Translations under genes and position numbers: made by a program | Shown: piece by piece, positions 11,728-21,385 of the stretch | How positions within the stretch are numbered: position 1 is the stretch's first letter | Layout: every line of letters starts with the position of its first letter | Source of the DNA: Symbiodinium natans | Taxonomy: Eukaryota > Sar > Dinophyceae > Suessiales > Symbiodiniaceae | DNA: 64,000 nucleotides | Direction: 5' to 3' | Assembly: GCA_905221605.1 (NCBI GenBank) | Contig: CAJNDS010002378.1 | Location: 97,001 to 161,000 of the forward strand | The notes under the pieces: generated by a model | The model's database searches: none | What the model was told of the DNA's origin: nothing | Seen by the model: the letters and a program-made list of their open reading frames with translations, nothing else

Positions 11728-12424
11728 TCAGTCAGAATCGACAATGATGGAACACTCATGACACCTTTGCTTGGTCGACCCGACAGACCGAGCCTCTACG
11801 TGGGCCTCCTGCGCAAAGGCCACCAGCAAGCCACTATCTGCAACACCGATGTCTTTCTGGCACCCGTTGACAAGAGAATGCCAGTAGCCTTGTCCAGCTG
11901 AAGGCGCCTCCAGCCAACTGCGGCTCGTCTCCTCCGCATTCCGCGGATTCTGCAACTCTACTAGGGACTTTGACTCTTCGGGCTCGCAAAGACAAACCCG
12001 AATCATTCCGAAGCTCAGATAGTGTCCTCCAGCAATTCGGGGAAACCGGGAGATGTGCTGCCTTGCCAATTTGCCAATAGCCCAGTCTTGTACTTAACTC
12101 TTGCAAGCAGAAGGGCACTCCGCTCGGGCCACCGCCCTCAAGCTCCCCTGGACTATCGCCAAGACGACGAAAGTGCACCTGCTTACAGTCGCTGCGTAAG
12201 GAGAAATCTTTCCAAGGAAAACCACTCTCCTGAATCCTTGCCTCGCGCAAAAGGGCTGCAACCAGCCGTCCTCCTGCCGTCGACCTCGCCGGTACCAGCG
12301 ACTCAATGAGGCCAGAGGCAAGTGTTGCAAGGCCTTTGCCCGAGGCAATGCAGAAATTGCCCTCAGGACTTGGCAGATCGAAGTCAGGAAGTGCGGCATC
12401 GGCCTGGCAGCGTAGTCCCATCAT
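11728..12424 (-). CDS. Candidate exons of an unidentified gene
   Basis: Two overlapping minus-strand open frames (12424-11834 and 12069-11728) have balanced, protein-like composition and no recognised motif. Plus-strand frames over the same bases are also open, so the strand is not certain. Splice sites that would merge the frames could not be fixed. Confidence 0.2.
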
Positions 12425-12549
12425 GGGAAGGTCTTCTCGTATTGCATTCCGTTGCTTCCCATGCCCACGCTTTAGCCATTGCTTGGCGGAGCTTCATCGC
12501 TGTGTCGTCGGGCTTCCGTTTTCAAAGCTGTGCTGTGGAATAGTTCGGA

Positions 12550-12975
12550 TTGACTGCCCCGTGGGTTTTAAAAAAAAATCCCCCTGAAGGAAGTGAAGGC
12601 GGCCAGCACCCCCGCTACGAACAGCTCCGATTCTTGAAAAAGGATGGGCAATCATCCTACGAACTCCAAGATTTGCTGGCCGCCTTCAGCCAGAGTCTTC
12701 AGGCCCCATGGATTCTGCTGCACCCATCCACGTTGCTCGCGGAGGGCTATCTCTTGAAATATGCACATAAGACTTTGCAGCACCAAGCTGATGCTGCTGA
12801 TGCAGTCAGAACTTCCCTCATATCTTGGAACACCCCGCAAGAAGACGTCTGGAGACGGCTCACGCGCTTTGCCTGCTCCTACTTCTCAGGGAGGCCTAGG
12901 GAAAGCATAACTTTTGACTTGCAACTTAAAACCCAAAACTCTACTCAAACGGGTGTCCCCCAGACATGCTGCTGA
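12550..12975 (+). CDS. Candidate open frame, unidentified
   Basis: A plus-strand frame of about 140 residues with helical, leucine-rich composition in its middle. No motif recognised. It is on the strand opposite to the firm genes, which counts against it. Confidence 0.15.
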   Translation: MTAPWVLKKNPPEGSEGGQHPRYEQLRFLKKDGQSSYELQDLLAAFSQSLQAPWILLHPSTLLAEGYLLKYAHKTLQHQADAADAVRTSLISWNTPQEDVWRRLTRFACSYFSGRPRESITFDLQLKTQNSTQTGVPQTCC

Positions 12976-13167
12976 TGATGTGATGATGCAGCACTGGAGA
13001 TGCCCACTGGAGCTGCCAGAGGTGACATACCGATCAAGAAGGGGCAAAATTCACGAGCAAACTGAGCTCGTGGCCTCGTCCAGGGCGGATTGGGGAGCGA
13101 ACAGAGAGAATCGCAGAACAGGCCTCAACATTGGCACCAAGTACAGCATGTTCCCTAATTCGGATCC

Positions 13168-13278
13168 CGCTCTGTGTCTGTGTCTGTGTCTGTATCTGTC
13201 CCTGTCCCTGTCCCTGTCTCTGTCTCTGTCTCTGTCTCTGTCTCTGTGTGTCTGTGTCTGTGTCTGTGTGTGTTCCTG
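13168..13278. repeat. CTGTGT/CTGTCT hexamer microsatellite
   Basis: Tandem CTGTGT, CTGTCC and CTGTCT hexamers; open frames through it are low-complexity artefacts. Confidence 0.95.
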
Positions 13279-13625
13279 TTGTAATATGTGCCTTCATATT
13301 TGGGGTACCCCAAAAGGCACCGTAATGTACAGAACTTTGTCACAGGGCGCATCTGGAAGCTAAACACACTCGTGATATCTGGTGATGTCACAGAACGATA
13401 CGCACAGCACGGACGCCGAGGAGCAGTCTTTGTCGCTTCGACCAACTCTTTGCCAAGGCTGAGAAGGTGCCCAATCTGGCCAGGGACCAACGCAGGCTGT
13501 TGGGTTTGCGCAGCCGATTGTCCACCCCACTTTCTCTGCTGGAAAGGTACCAGGGCTCCAGCTCAGCTCTCTCTCACGACTGCGATAGCACAGCACACAA
13601 CTTGTTTTTTTCCAAATGGCCGTGT

Positions 13626-13893
13626 TGCTTTCCCCAACTTGTCAGGCTCATCGAAATTGCTTTTCCTAGCAAGAGAGAGAGCCTAAAGAACGAATTTGAC
13701 CAGACATCAGGGCAAACTCTTATCATTACCTTCCCTGATGGAATGCAGCTACTTGCGAATCCGTGAGCCAAGCGGTTTCTTTGCGACAGGCTTTGCAACT
13801 GGCGAGTTTGCCCTGATGTCTGGTCAAACTCGTTCTTTAGGCTCTCTTGCTAGGGAAAACAATTTCGATGAGCCTGACAAGTTGGGGAAAGCA
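13626..13893. repeat. Long near-perfect inverted repeat (arms about 92 bp)
   Basis: Bases 13626-13719 and the reverse complement of 13804-13893 match over their whole length, with three substitutions and one 4-bp indel (one extra pair of GA dinucleotides in the left arm). The loop is 84 bp. The structure could be a foldback element, a local inverted duplication or a hairpin RNA precursor. Confidence 0.93.
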
Positions 13894-13907
13894 TGTGTGC
13901 TAAAGAG

Positions 13908-14060
13908 ATAAGGAGAGAAAGAGAGAAGGAGAGAAGGAGAGAAAGAGAGAAGGAGAGAAAGAGAAAAGGAGAGAAGGAGGAGAGAAAGAGAGCAAGAGAG
14001 CAAGAGAAAGAGAGAAAGAGAGGAGGAGAGAAGGAGAGAAAGAGAGAGAGAGAGAGGGAA
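13908..14060. repeat. GAGAAAGAGAG polypurine tract
   Basis: About 150 bp of almost pure purine on the plus strand, starting about 15 bp after the inverted repeat ends. Confidence 0.92.
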
Positions 14061-14084
14061 AAAGCTTTGCGCTCGCGCAAGCCT

Positions 14085-14190
14085 GTCACGTGCACGCATG
14101 TGCCCATGCGCGTGCCCGTTCGCTTGCCAGCGCGCGTGCCCGTGCGGGCGCGCCGGCGTGCGGGCGTGTGGGCGTGCCGGCCGGCAGGGT
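14085..14190. repeat. GC-rich alternating purine-pyrimidine tract
   Basis: Words such as GCATGTGCCCATGCGCGTGCC and CGTGCGGGCGTGTGGG; alternating purine-pyrimidine sequence of the kind that can adopt Z-DNA. Confidence 0.7.
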
Positions 14191-14382
14191 GTAAGAGTAG
14201 CAACTAGAAGAACCGTCTGAACAAAAAAGCGGGACACCCCGTTCCCTCGCCTTGGCCTCGCCGGTCCTCTCCAAGGACACCTTAAGAGCGGAAGGTCGCA
14301 GTGGAAAGGAACACACATCTGAATCGGTCATTACGTGTGGCAAATTAAGTGGGGGTGTGTGCGCGCATGCGTCTTCGACGTG

Positions 14383-15208
14383 CTACGCCAGCACGTGCTG
14401 TCTCATACGGAACCCGCTCGCCTTCTTGGAGGTCTTTGGGTGAACCCGGACACAGATAAACATGGAATCTGCATGCAGCACGTTGTAGTACAACTGCTCG
14501 ACCTGCCCTTGCTGGCTTCGAGGATAGGAATCGGCCGGGCATTTTTGCGAGCTTGTTTGGGTGTTAAAACGATGGACCACAATGGCCATACTGCGCACGC
14601 CACGGGACCGGACGCTGCGCACAAACGTCTCCCGATCAGCCTCTGCTATGTCGGTTGCCTCTTCGCCTTGGAATGCCCACCCCACTTGCCAGCTGCCACC
14701 TTCTGAGGGTCCTCTGCTCTCCTCTGCGCAAAAAAAAACCGAGGTGAAGTTTCCCTGCAGCTCCCGGTGAGCAACGTGCAAGTCCAACAAGTACTGCGGC
14801 CAGAGAGCTTGGCCGATGACCCGAGAGACTCATCTCGTAGTTTCCCTTTTGGTTTCCCTTTTGGTTTCCCTTGACTTCTCGGAGTGTCGTGCTGTACCAT
14901 TCTGGTGTAGCCAGGTTCTCGAAGGTGGCCTCGGCGAACACTGGTCTCACTCCACGGACGCAACTTCCTCAACAGGCTCTGCAAGACAGAGTGCCCAAGC
15001 TCAGCTTCGCTGTCGAAGAGCATCTTCACAACTCACGACGGAACAGCTGAAGCGGCTGGAGAGCTTCGTCCTGTTCTCTCGACCAACTGTCGTACTTGTA
15101 GAGACTCCATTGCATGGCTAGCAACCTTGCAACTGAATCTCTGCCGGTCGAGAGAACAAGTAACTGTTGGGGCACGTGTCCAACAGCCTCAGCAAATTTG
15201 TCGAGCAC
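14383..15208 (-). CDS. Candidate multi-exon gene, unidentified
   Basis: Minus-strand open segments with protein-like composition follow one another in changing frames, as expected for exons: 15208-15026, about 15029-14955, about 14950-14860 and about 14820-14383. The last is the longest, over 130 residues without a stop. I could not settle the splice sites and recognise no family. Orientation agrees with the firm genes. Confidence 0.25.
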
Positions 15209-16470
15209 TCGTCAGGCGGCGCTGGTGCGGGAACACGGAGTCTTCTAGACGGCTCCGCATCCTCTCCTTCACCCGCCCCGGCGGCGCAAGCGGCTCTCAT
15301 AGGCGAGGCGAGGAGCCGGGCGTTCTATCCATAGGAACGGAGGCTGTGCTCTCAAGCTTGATGGGATGGGTTTGCGCCTCATGGCTGTGAGAAGCTTATC
15401 GGAATGTGATCTCCGAGCCAGCTTCTGGACATGTCGAGCCTCCTAAGAACTTCAGCAAGGATCTGGATCGTCTGGTGTAACTTGATGTGTCTTGGCGCAC
15501 GGCCGTCTGCTGGAAAAGGCGCTCCAGGTGCCTACAAACCTGCTCAGGTCAGTCTGAAGACCATGTGCACGTATACTCAGCCAACTTCGCACCCAGGGCA
15601 CGGATGGCACAAACAGCACTGCTGTTTTTTTCTCAATTCTGTCCGGAGTTTTTGGCATCTCAGCTAACATCGGCAGCCAAAGTCCTAAACGGTCCTAAAC
15701 GTGCGCAGAAGTCGGGCATAGGATGGGGCTGGGGAGTACAGGGCTGGTCAGCATGTGTTCGTGGCAAGGCTGCCATTCCTAATGGTCGCCAACCTGGCTG
15801 TGGAAGCTGCAGGGCTCAGGCCACCAATCTCTTCTGTAGATGGAACTCCACAACCCAGCAGGCTCCCACAACCCAACGGCTGCGGTGTGGCCCAATGTCT
15901 TAGCAACTTAAGTTCAAGTCTTGGCACCTAAGGTAGTGCTGATGTCTGGACTCTGCTCGCAGGCTGATGCACGTCGTAAGTTCTTGTGGGAGCAAAGTGT
16001 GGCAACACCACAAGAGTGTGCATTGGATGGCCGACCCGCGAATTCCACGGGCGAAGGCAAAGATTAGATTTGGCACATAACGCTCCATGCTCAAGATGCC
16101 CGAGGGGGAATCTCTGATCTTGCTGCCATATCGAAAGTTCCGACGGGACTGGTTACTCAACCCCACCACTGCTCAGCCCGGACGGAAAACGACTGTTCCC
16201 AGCCCGTGGTCTGCAGTACCTACGACACTTCTGGCTTGATAGGCGTTGATAGGCGTTGCGAAGCAACTCCGGAAAACTTGGGGCCCCCTCTGATCCCTTC
16301 TTTGCAGACCCCGGAAGCTGTGGGAACCATGCAATGCCTCACTGCGCGGCGACCTGTGGCGGCGACTGCCACTGTTCGAATTACTCGATTCTGCGCGGTC
16401 GGAGAAAGGAGCCCATGCACCTGGGCGAAAAAAACAGTCCTCAAGATCCCTTCTAGTCCCTCTAGTCTAC
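15209..16470. other. No recognised gene
   Basis: Mixed sequence with short open frames on both strands and no motif; two CCTAAACG words at about 15687. Confidence 0.4.
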
Positions 16471-17778
16471 TCAAGAAGCAGCTTCTGAAGCATCGCCTCG
16501 AGTCTTCCGCCTCTGCCTGTTTCCTTCCCACCGGGAGTGGTGCCGGACCTCGCTGCCGGTTACGACAGCGTCCGCACCTGAGGCTACTTTTCGCTTGATT
16601 TCTCTTCTGTTGGCAGGGCCAGGACTTAAGCTCAATGCAAGAAGTTGCAAGAACACAAACGGGTCCAGGCTGCAGGGCTCAGTCGGCAAGTCTCGAGTAG
16701 CTTGGCCATTTGGAAGGCCGCTGAGGACGCATTCTAGAACTTGCAAAGCACACCAAGCAACCGGCAACTTGCGCAAAGTTGTATAAGTTTCGCGTAAAGT
16801 GGTCCTTTGCAGCAAGGCCGCGTCACCGAACAGCAAACGGCAAAAAAGGCAACACCATGCTCGTGCGTCCTTGTTCTTGGTGTTCATGCTGTTCTCTACT
16901 CCAGCCATGAGGTCCTGACTCCACAAAACAGACTCAAGCTCAAGACATGTATTTACTAGAGTCAAGACAAGCCTGGAGAGGTACGGAGGTGAAAGTGAAG
17001 GCAAGAAATGACAAAACATGACGGGGCGGCATCGAAGTAGCTTCGCAGCTTCGGACGCCGCTCTTCAATCTGCTGATTGATGAGCTGCTCCTGCGGGTGA
17101 CGTCCCACTACGCACAGCAGCAGAAAGGCAAGCGGCAGCCAGCGGCAGCAGCTGTCCTTCAGCTGTAAGAAGTGCTGCTCGTGAAGGAGAATAAGACCCA
17201 GCCTTGGCAGACGTCCGTTCGATTTGCTGAGGGGCAATAGTGGAACCGAAACCGGACTCGAACAAAAAGAAGTCCTACACCATACAAAGCCAAATTTGAA
17301 GATGGTCTTTTGCGAAAGGGGTATCGTTGCACGCTCACATCAGGAGCTTCCCATGCTGATGGCCAGGATACTTATTCCGCTCGCGTAAGAAGCAATAGAG
17401 AGCTCCCAAGATGGGAATTTTCAAAAGGTGTGAAGCCTCAGCCCGGCACAGGGGACGGCTTATCGACCACATAGAGCTAAACTCACCTAACAGGTGGTTC
17501 ACTCTCAGACCACATGTCAGTGTGCTTTTAGCGGCACCCTCTCGGCGTGTGCCTGTCATGACCAGTTGGAACATGAGATGCAGGATCTTCTGCAGGCAAT
17601 GAGGTGCCTTGCGCAGCAATGTCTCTTCTTCAGGTCTCGGGGTACTCCGAAGCCTTTGCGAAGGTCTCGCCTCTTGCAGGTAGCGCCGCACGCGATCCTG
17701 CTTGCTGCATGCCAACATGTCAAGGGCCTTGTCTCGTTTGTGATGCCAGAGCCACTTCAACCAGATCTGGGATGTCAA
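16471..17778 (-). CDS. Candidate multi-exon gene, unidentified
   Basis: Three minus-strand open segments in succession (17778-17335, 17237-16962, 17019-16471) have protein-like composition. The middle one contains a hydrophobic stretch that could be a membrane helix. No motif recognised and no splice sites fixed. Confidence 0.22.
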
Positions 17779-17999
17779 GCATATGGCAGTTCAGAACCCT
17801 GACCCTAACCCCTGATGTCCTGCTCCTGGGTCGATTTACCGGTGAGCTGAGAATGGAAGTAGGAGATGACGTTGTCCTGGCGGCATGCACTTGCCTGTTC
17901 CGCAGCCTTCGACTGAAGAGATTTGACAGTCAAGAGTGGGATGGTGTGTTCACAGACTACAGCGCAAATTCGCGTTACCCTGCAAGAAAGAACCCCTAG

Positions 18000-18320
18000 A
18001 CTTCAAAGGCATCAAATATACGGGAATGACAAAGCAGGCTCCTGGGCGGGGACTTGGAATAGACACATGTCACCCATGCTGACAGATGGAAGTCAGGCAA
18101 TATACCGTATGTTGGCCAATACGTCACAGATGACAGCAACCTCTTGAAATCAACAGGGTTGCCGTTCTGGCCAGGACGACTTAGGCAGCATCACTCGTTG
18201 GAGGTCAGACAATCATGATCAATTCCATTGGTCACTGCATGTCACCACCATGTATGTGACAGCAAGCCCCGTGAAATCAAGAGGTTGTCATTGCCATGAC
18301 GATATAATGAGCGCGACGTT
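18000..18320. other. Nothing recognised
   Basis: Sequence between candidate exons and the minisatellite; contains a few loosely repeated words (GTCACC, CATGAT, GACAGCAA). Confidence 0.4.
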
Positions 18321-18324
18321 GGCC

Positions 18325-18640
18325 AAACATCCACTCTTCAGGGGTGGCTGTTGGGCCAACATCCACATGTCAGCTCTGGATTAGCCAAAATCCACGTTTG
18401 AGGGGTGGATGTTGGGCCAACAGCCACACTTGAGGGGTGGATGCTGGGCCAACATGCACCATCCACACTTGAGGTGCGGATGTTGGGCGCTTGAGGGGTG
18501 GATGTTGGGCCAACATCCATGCTTGACGTGCAGATGTTGGGCCAACATCCACGCTTGAGGGGCGGATGTTGGGCACCGGATGTTGGGCTAGCGTCCACGC
18601 TTGAGGTGGGGATGTTGGGCCAACATCGGAGGCTTTGCTG
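18325..18640. repeat. Minisatellite of TTGGGCCAA palindromes
   Basis: Irregular tandem repeats built on GGATGTTGGGCCAACATCC followed by ACGCTTGAGGGGT. Each core is a 9-bp inverted repeat around one base, so single strands could form serial hairpins. Roughly seven cores of variable quality. Confidence 0.9.
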
Positions 18641-19924
18641 TTGGTGGAGCTCCGAGGAGCCAGCGCTGTAGAACGTAGAAGGGAACCCATCTTTGGAAGC
18701 AAATTTTCAAAAACTTGCCGGGAGCTCAACGACCGCGCAGCTTTGCATCTGCACGCCGGTCTCAAAAGAGAGTAGGCCTGCCAAAACTCTGCAGAGAGCT
18801 GACAAAATCACGACATCAGTGCTCGTGCAGGGCTCGGGCGCTCAGTGGCAGATGATGTCACCGGCTCATTGCATGGGCGAATGTTTGACTTTCACTGTTG
18901 CGGATATTGTCGAATCTCGTCTTCAAGACGAGCACGCAGAAGTCATGAGCAGACGAAGACATGCCCAAGCCCTGTCCAACGATTACGAGCCTCACTACTG
19001 ATTTCTTGAAGCAAGGGCTGAAAAGAATGCCATGTTTCCCCCGCATCGGAAGCGCACCACCAAGGATGCCCTTGGCGCCTTCCTCCACGCTCTGCATCAA
19101 CGACGTAAGCATAGCCGGCTCGAGCTCCATCACCTTCACAAGAGCCAAAAACGGGCGAAGCAAAGACGGACGTCAGAAACATGCCTAAAACTGCAAGGAC
19201 TGCGATGTCAAGACTTAATCTCATTGGGCTTGTCGGGCTTGGGGATCAGAATCCGCTGCGATGTCTCCGAATTGTCACAGTAGCTGTTGCAACTCCAAGT
19301 GCTCACAAGTCTTGCGCTCGACTAAGTAGCTCCTATCAGGACAACACCTGCGACTCCGCAGTTCCGGCACAGCGAGTTCTTCGCTAGCCCAGCCACGAAC
19401 TTTACAGCTTTTATGGCCAGGGAGCTCGACCTAATGGCATGGCTTCGGGCTCTCCAGCACTGCATTTGTTGCTTGATTTGCATGCCCGGTTAGACGGAGA
19501 TGGCGAGATGCAAAGTGTGCCTTCGACATGTGGCCTCGCGTTGCCAGCCTTGTTGAGAACACGAGCTGTACAGCAGCACAGCAGAGATAGCTTCCACCAG
19601 ACTGTGACACCGCGGGGGTATAGATGCCCCACCATGCTTGCCAGGTGACTCGACAAAGTAGTAGTATGGCTTCAGGGCTTTCAGGTAGGCATTCAGCTCC
19701 TGACCGAGCACTTGTCACATCAAGCAGATACAGCATCATGAACGAACTATAGCGACATGCTGAAACAACTCACACTCGACGCCCTAACCATCACTTCATT
19801 GGCCTTCCAAACCGAGTACACGGCCCGGAAGACCTCAAGAGGAGCCCTGTCCCAACCGATCCTGCAGCGGTATGGCCAAGCCTGGGCAGTCTAGGTGCTT
19901 TGGCGGAGCGAGCTGCAGCTGCAG
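18641..19924. other. No recognised gene
   Basis: Mixed sequence with short open frames on both strands. No motif or RNA gene seen. Confidence 0.4.
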
Positions 19925-20016
19925 TCATGTAGCGGCGGAGGGTTTTTTTTTTTGCAAAGGTGTGGCTCGGCCCTGTCCTCTTGCAAAGGTGTGGCTCGGT
20001 AACCCCCTTCCCTCCA

Positions 20017-20093
20017 CCCCCCCCCCCCCCCCCCCCCCCCCCCACCCCCCCCACCCCCCCCCCCCCCCACCCCCCCCCCCCCCACCCCCCCCC

Positions 20094-20128
<35 letters not shown>

Positions 20129-20160
20129 ACCCCCCTCCCCACTCCCCCCCACCCCCCACT
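20017..20160. repeat. Poly-C tract with scattered A
   Basis: About 140 bp almost only C on the plus strand, inside the putative element. Open frames here encode only Pro or Gly and are artefacts. Confidence 0.95.
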
Positions 20161-20186
20161 CTCACCACCCCGACTCCCTCCCCCTT

Positions 20187-20905
20187 ATTTGCAAACTCAA
20201 TGCTTGCCTCTAGGTTTCAAAAAAACTCATATGCTTTGAAACAAGCTTGCACGGCTTTCAGAAGCGGGGGGTTGGGGGGGGCGCAGCCCCCCCCCATTTG
20301 AAAACTCAATGCTTGCATCATGGGTTTCAAAAAGAGACTCTTCTGCTTTGATGCAAGCTTGCACGGCTTAAAAAAGCGGGGGGGTTGGGGGGGGCGCAGC
20401 CCCCCCCATTTGCAAACTCAATGCTTGCTCATGGGTTTCAACACCGGGGGGGCCATTTGCAAACTTAATGCTTGCATCATGGGTTTCAACAAGACTCATA
20501 TGCTTTGACGCAAGCTTGCACGGCTTAAAAAAGCGGGGGGGGTTGGGGGGGGCGCAGCCCCCCCCATTTGCAAACTCAATGCTTGCATCATGGGTTTCAA
20601 CAAGAATCATATGCTTTGACGCAAGCTTGCACGGCTCAAAAAAAGCGGGGGGGTTGGGGGGGGCGCAGCCCCCTCCATTTGCAAACTCAATGCTTGCATC
20701 ATGGGTTTCAACAAGAATCATATGCTTTGACGCAAGCTTGCACGGCTCAAAAAAAGCGGGGGGGTTGGGGGGGGCGCAGCCCCCCCCATTTGCAAACTCA
20801 ATGCTTGCATCATGGGTTTCAACAAGACTCATATGCTTTGACGCAAGCTTGCACGGCTTAAAAAAGCGGGGGGGGTTGGGGGGGCGCAGCCATTTGCAAA
20901 CTCAA
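20187..20905. repeat. Tandem repeat, unit about 111 bp
   Basis: Units begin ATTTGCAAACTCAATGCTTG, continue through CATGGGTTTCAA and GCAAGCTTGCACGGCT, and end in a GGGGGGGCGCAGCCCCCC hairpin. About six full units plus shortened ones (the unit starting near 20407 is only about 50 bp). Units starting at about 20566, 20677 and 20788 are nearly identical, suggesting recent amplification. Confidence 0.94.
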
Positions 20906-21014
20906 TGCTTGCGCATACTACATATATACACTCCACGTATTTCTACCAGCTACAGCTACATCGCGGTAAAAAGAATCTTTGCGACTGGGGAGAACAGGGA
21001 AATCAAAACGAAGT

Positions 21015-21316
21015 CGGCACCCAAGCCAGGCCAAGCCGAGCCAAGCCGAGCCAAGCCACGCCGAGCCAAGCCAAGCCAAGCCAGCCAGGCCAAGCCAAGC
21101 CGAGCCGAGCCCACCCGAGCCAAGCCAAGCCAAGGAGCCAAGCCAACGAAAGCCAAGCCGAGCCAAGCCAAGCCAGAGGACAAGCCGAGCCAAGCCAAGC
21201 CAAGCCCAGCCGAGCCAAGCCAAGCCGAGCCAAGCCAACCAAAGCCAAGCCAAGCCAGACAAGCCGAGCCAAGCCAGGTCAGAGGACACGCCCAGCCAAG
21301 CCAAGCCAAGCCAAGC
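21015..21316. repeat. CCAAG/CCGAG pentamer array
   Basis: About 300 bp of pentanucleotides AGCCA and AGCCG in mixed order. It stays open in several frames, which therefore are not genes. Confidence 0.95.
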
Positions 21317-21385
21317 CACACCTTTGCAAGGGGACAGGGCCGAGCCACACCTTTGCAAAAAAAAAAAACCGGACCCTCATGTAGC

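Larger units (their letters stand above)
19934..21376. mobile_element. Putative non-autonomous element with terminal inverted repeats
   Basis: A T-run followed by GCAAAGGTGTGGCTCGG at about 19943-19968, and a second GCAAAGGTGTGGCTCGG at about 19983-19999, are mirrored as reverse complements at about 21311-21368. The arms are about 55 bp and nearly identical, including the CCCTGTCC spacer. Just outside, TCATGTAGC occurs at 19925-19933 and again directly at 21377-21385, as expected of a 9-bp target site duplication. No transposase frame is present: the interior is poly-C, a tandem of about 111 bp and a CCAAG array. The TIR plus 8-10 bp duplication pattern suits Mutator-like or hAT-like cut-and-paste elements, but the class is an inference. 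Confidence 0.72.

Noticed and set aside
18325-18640. CRISPR array
   Set aside because: Spacers are not unique or of constant length, no cas genes exist, and all other features are eukaryotic.
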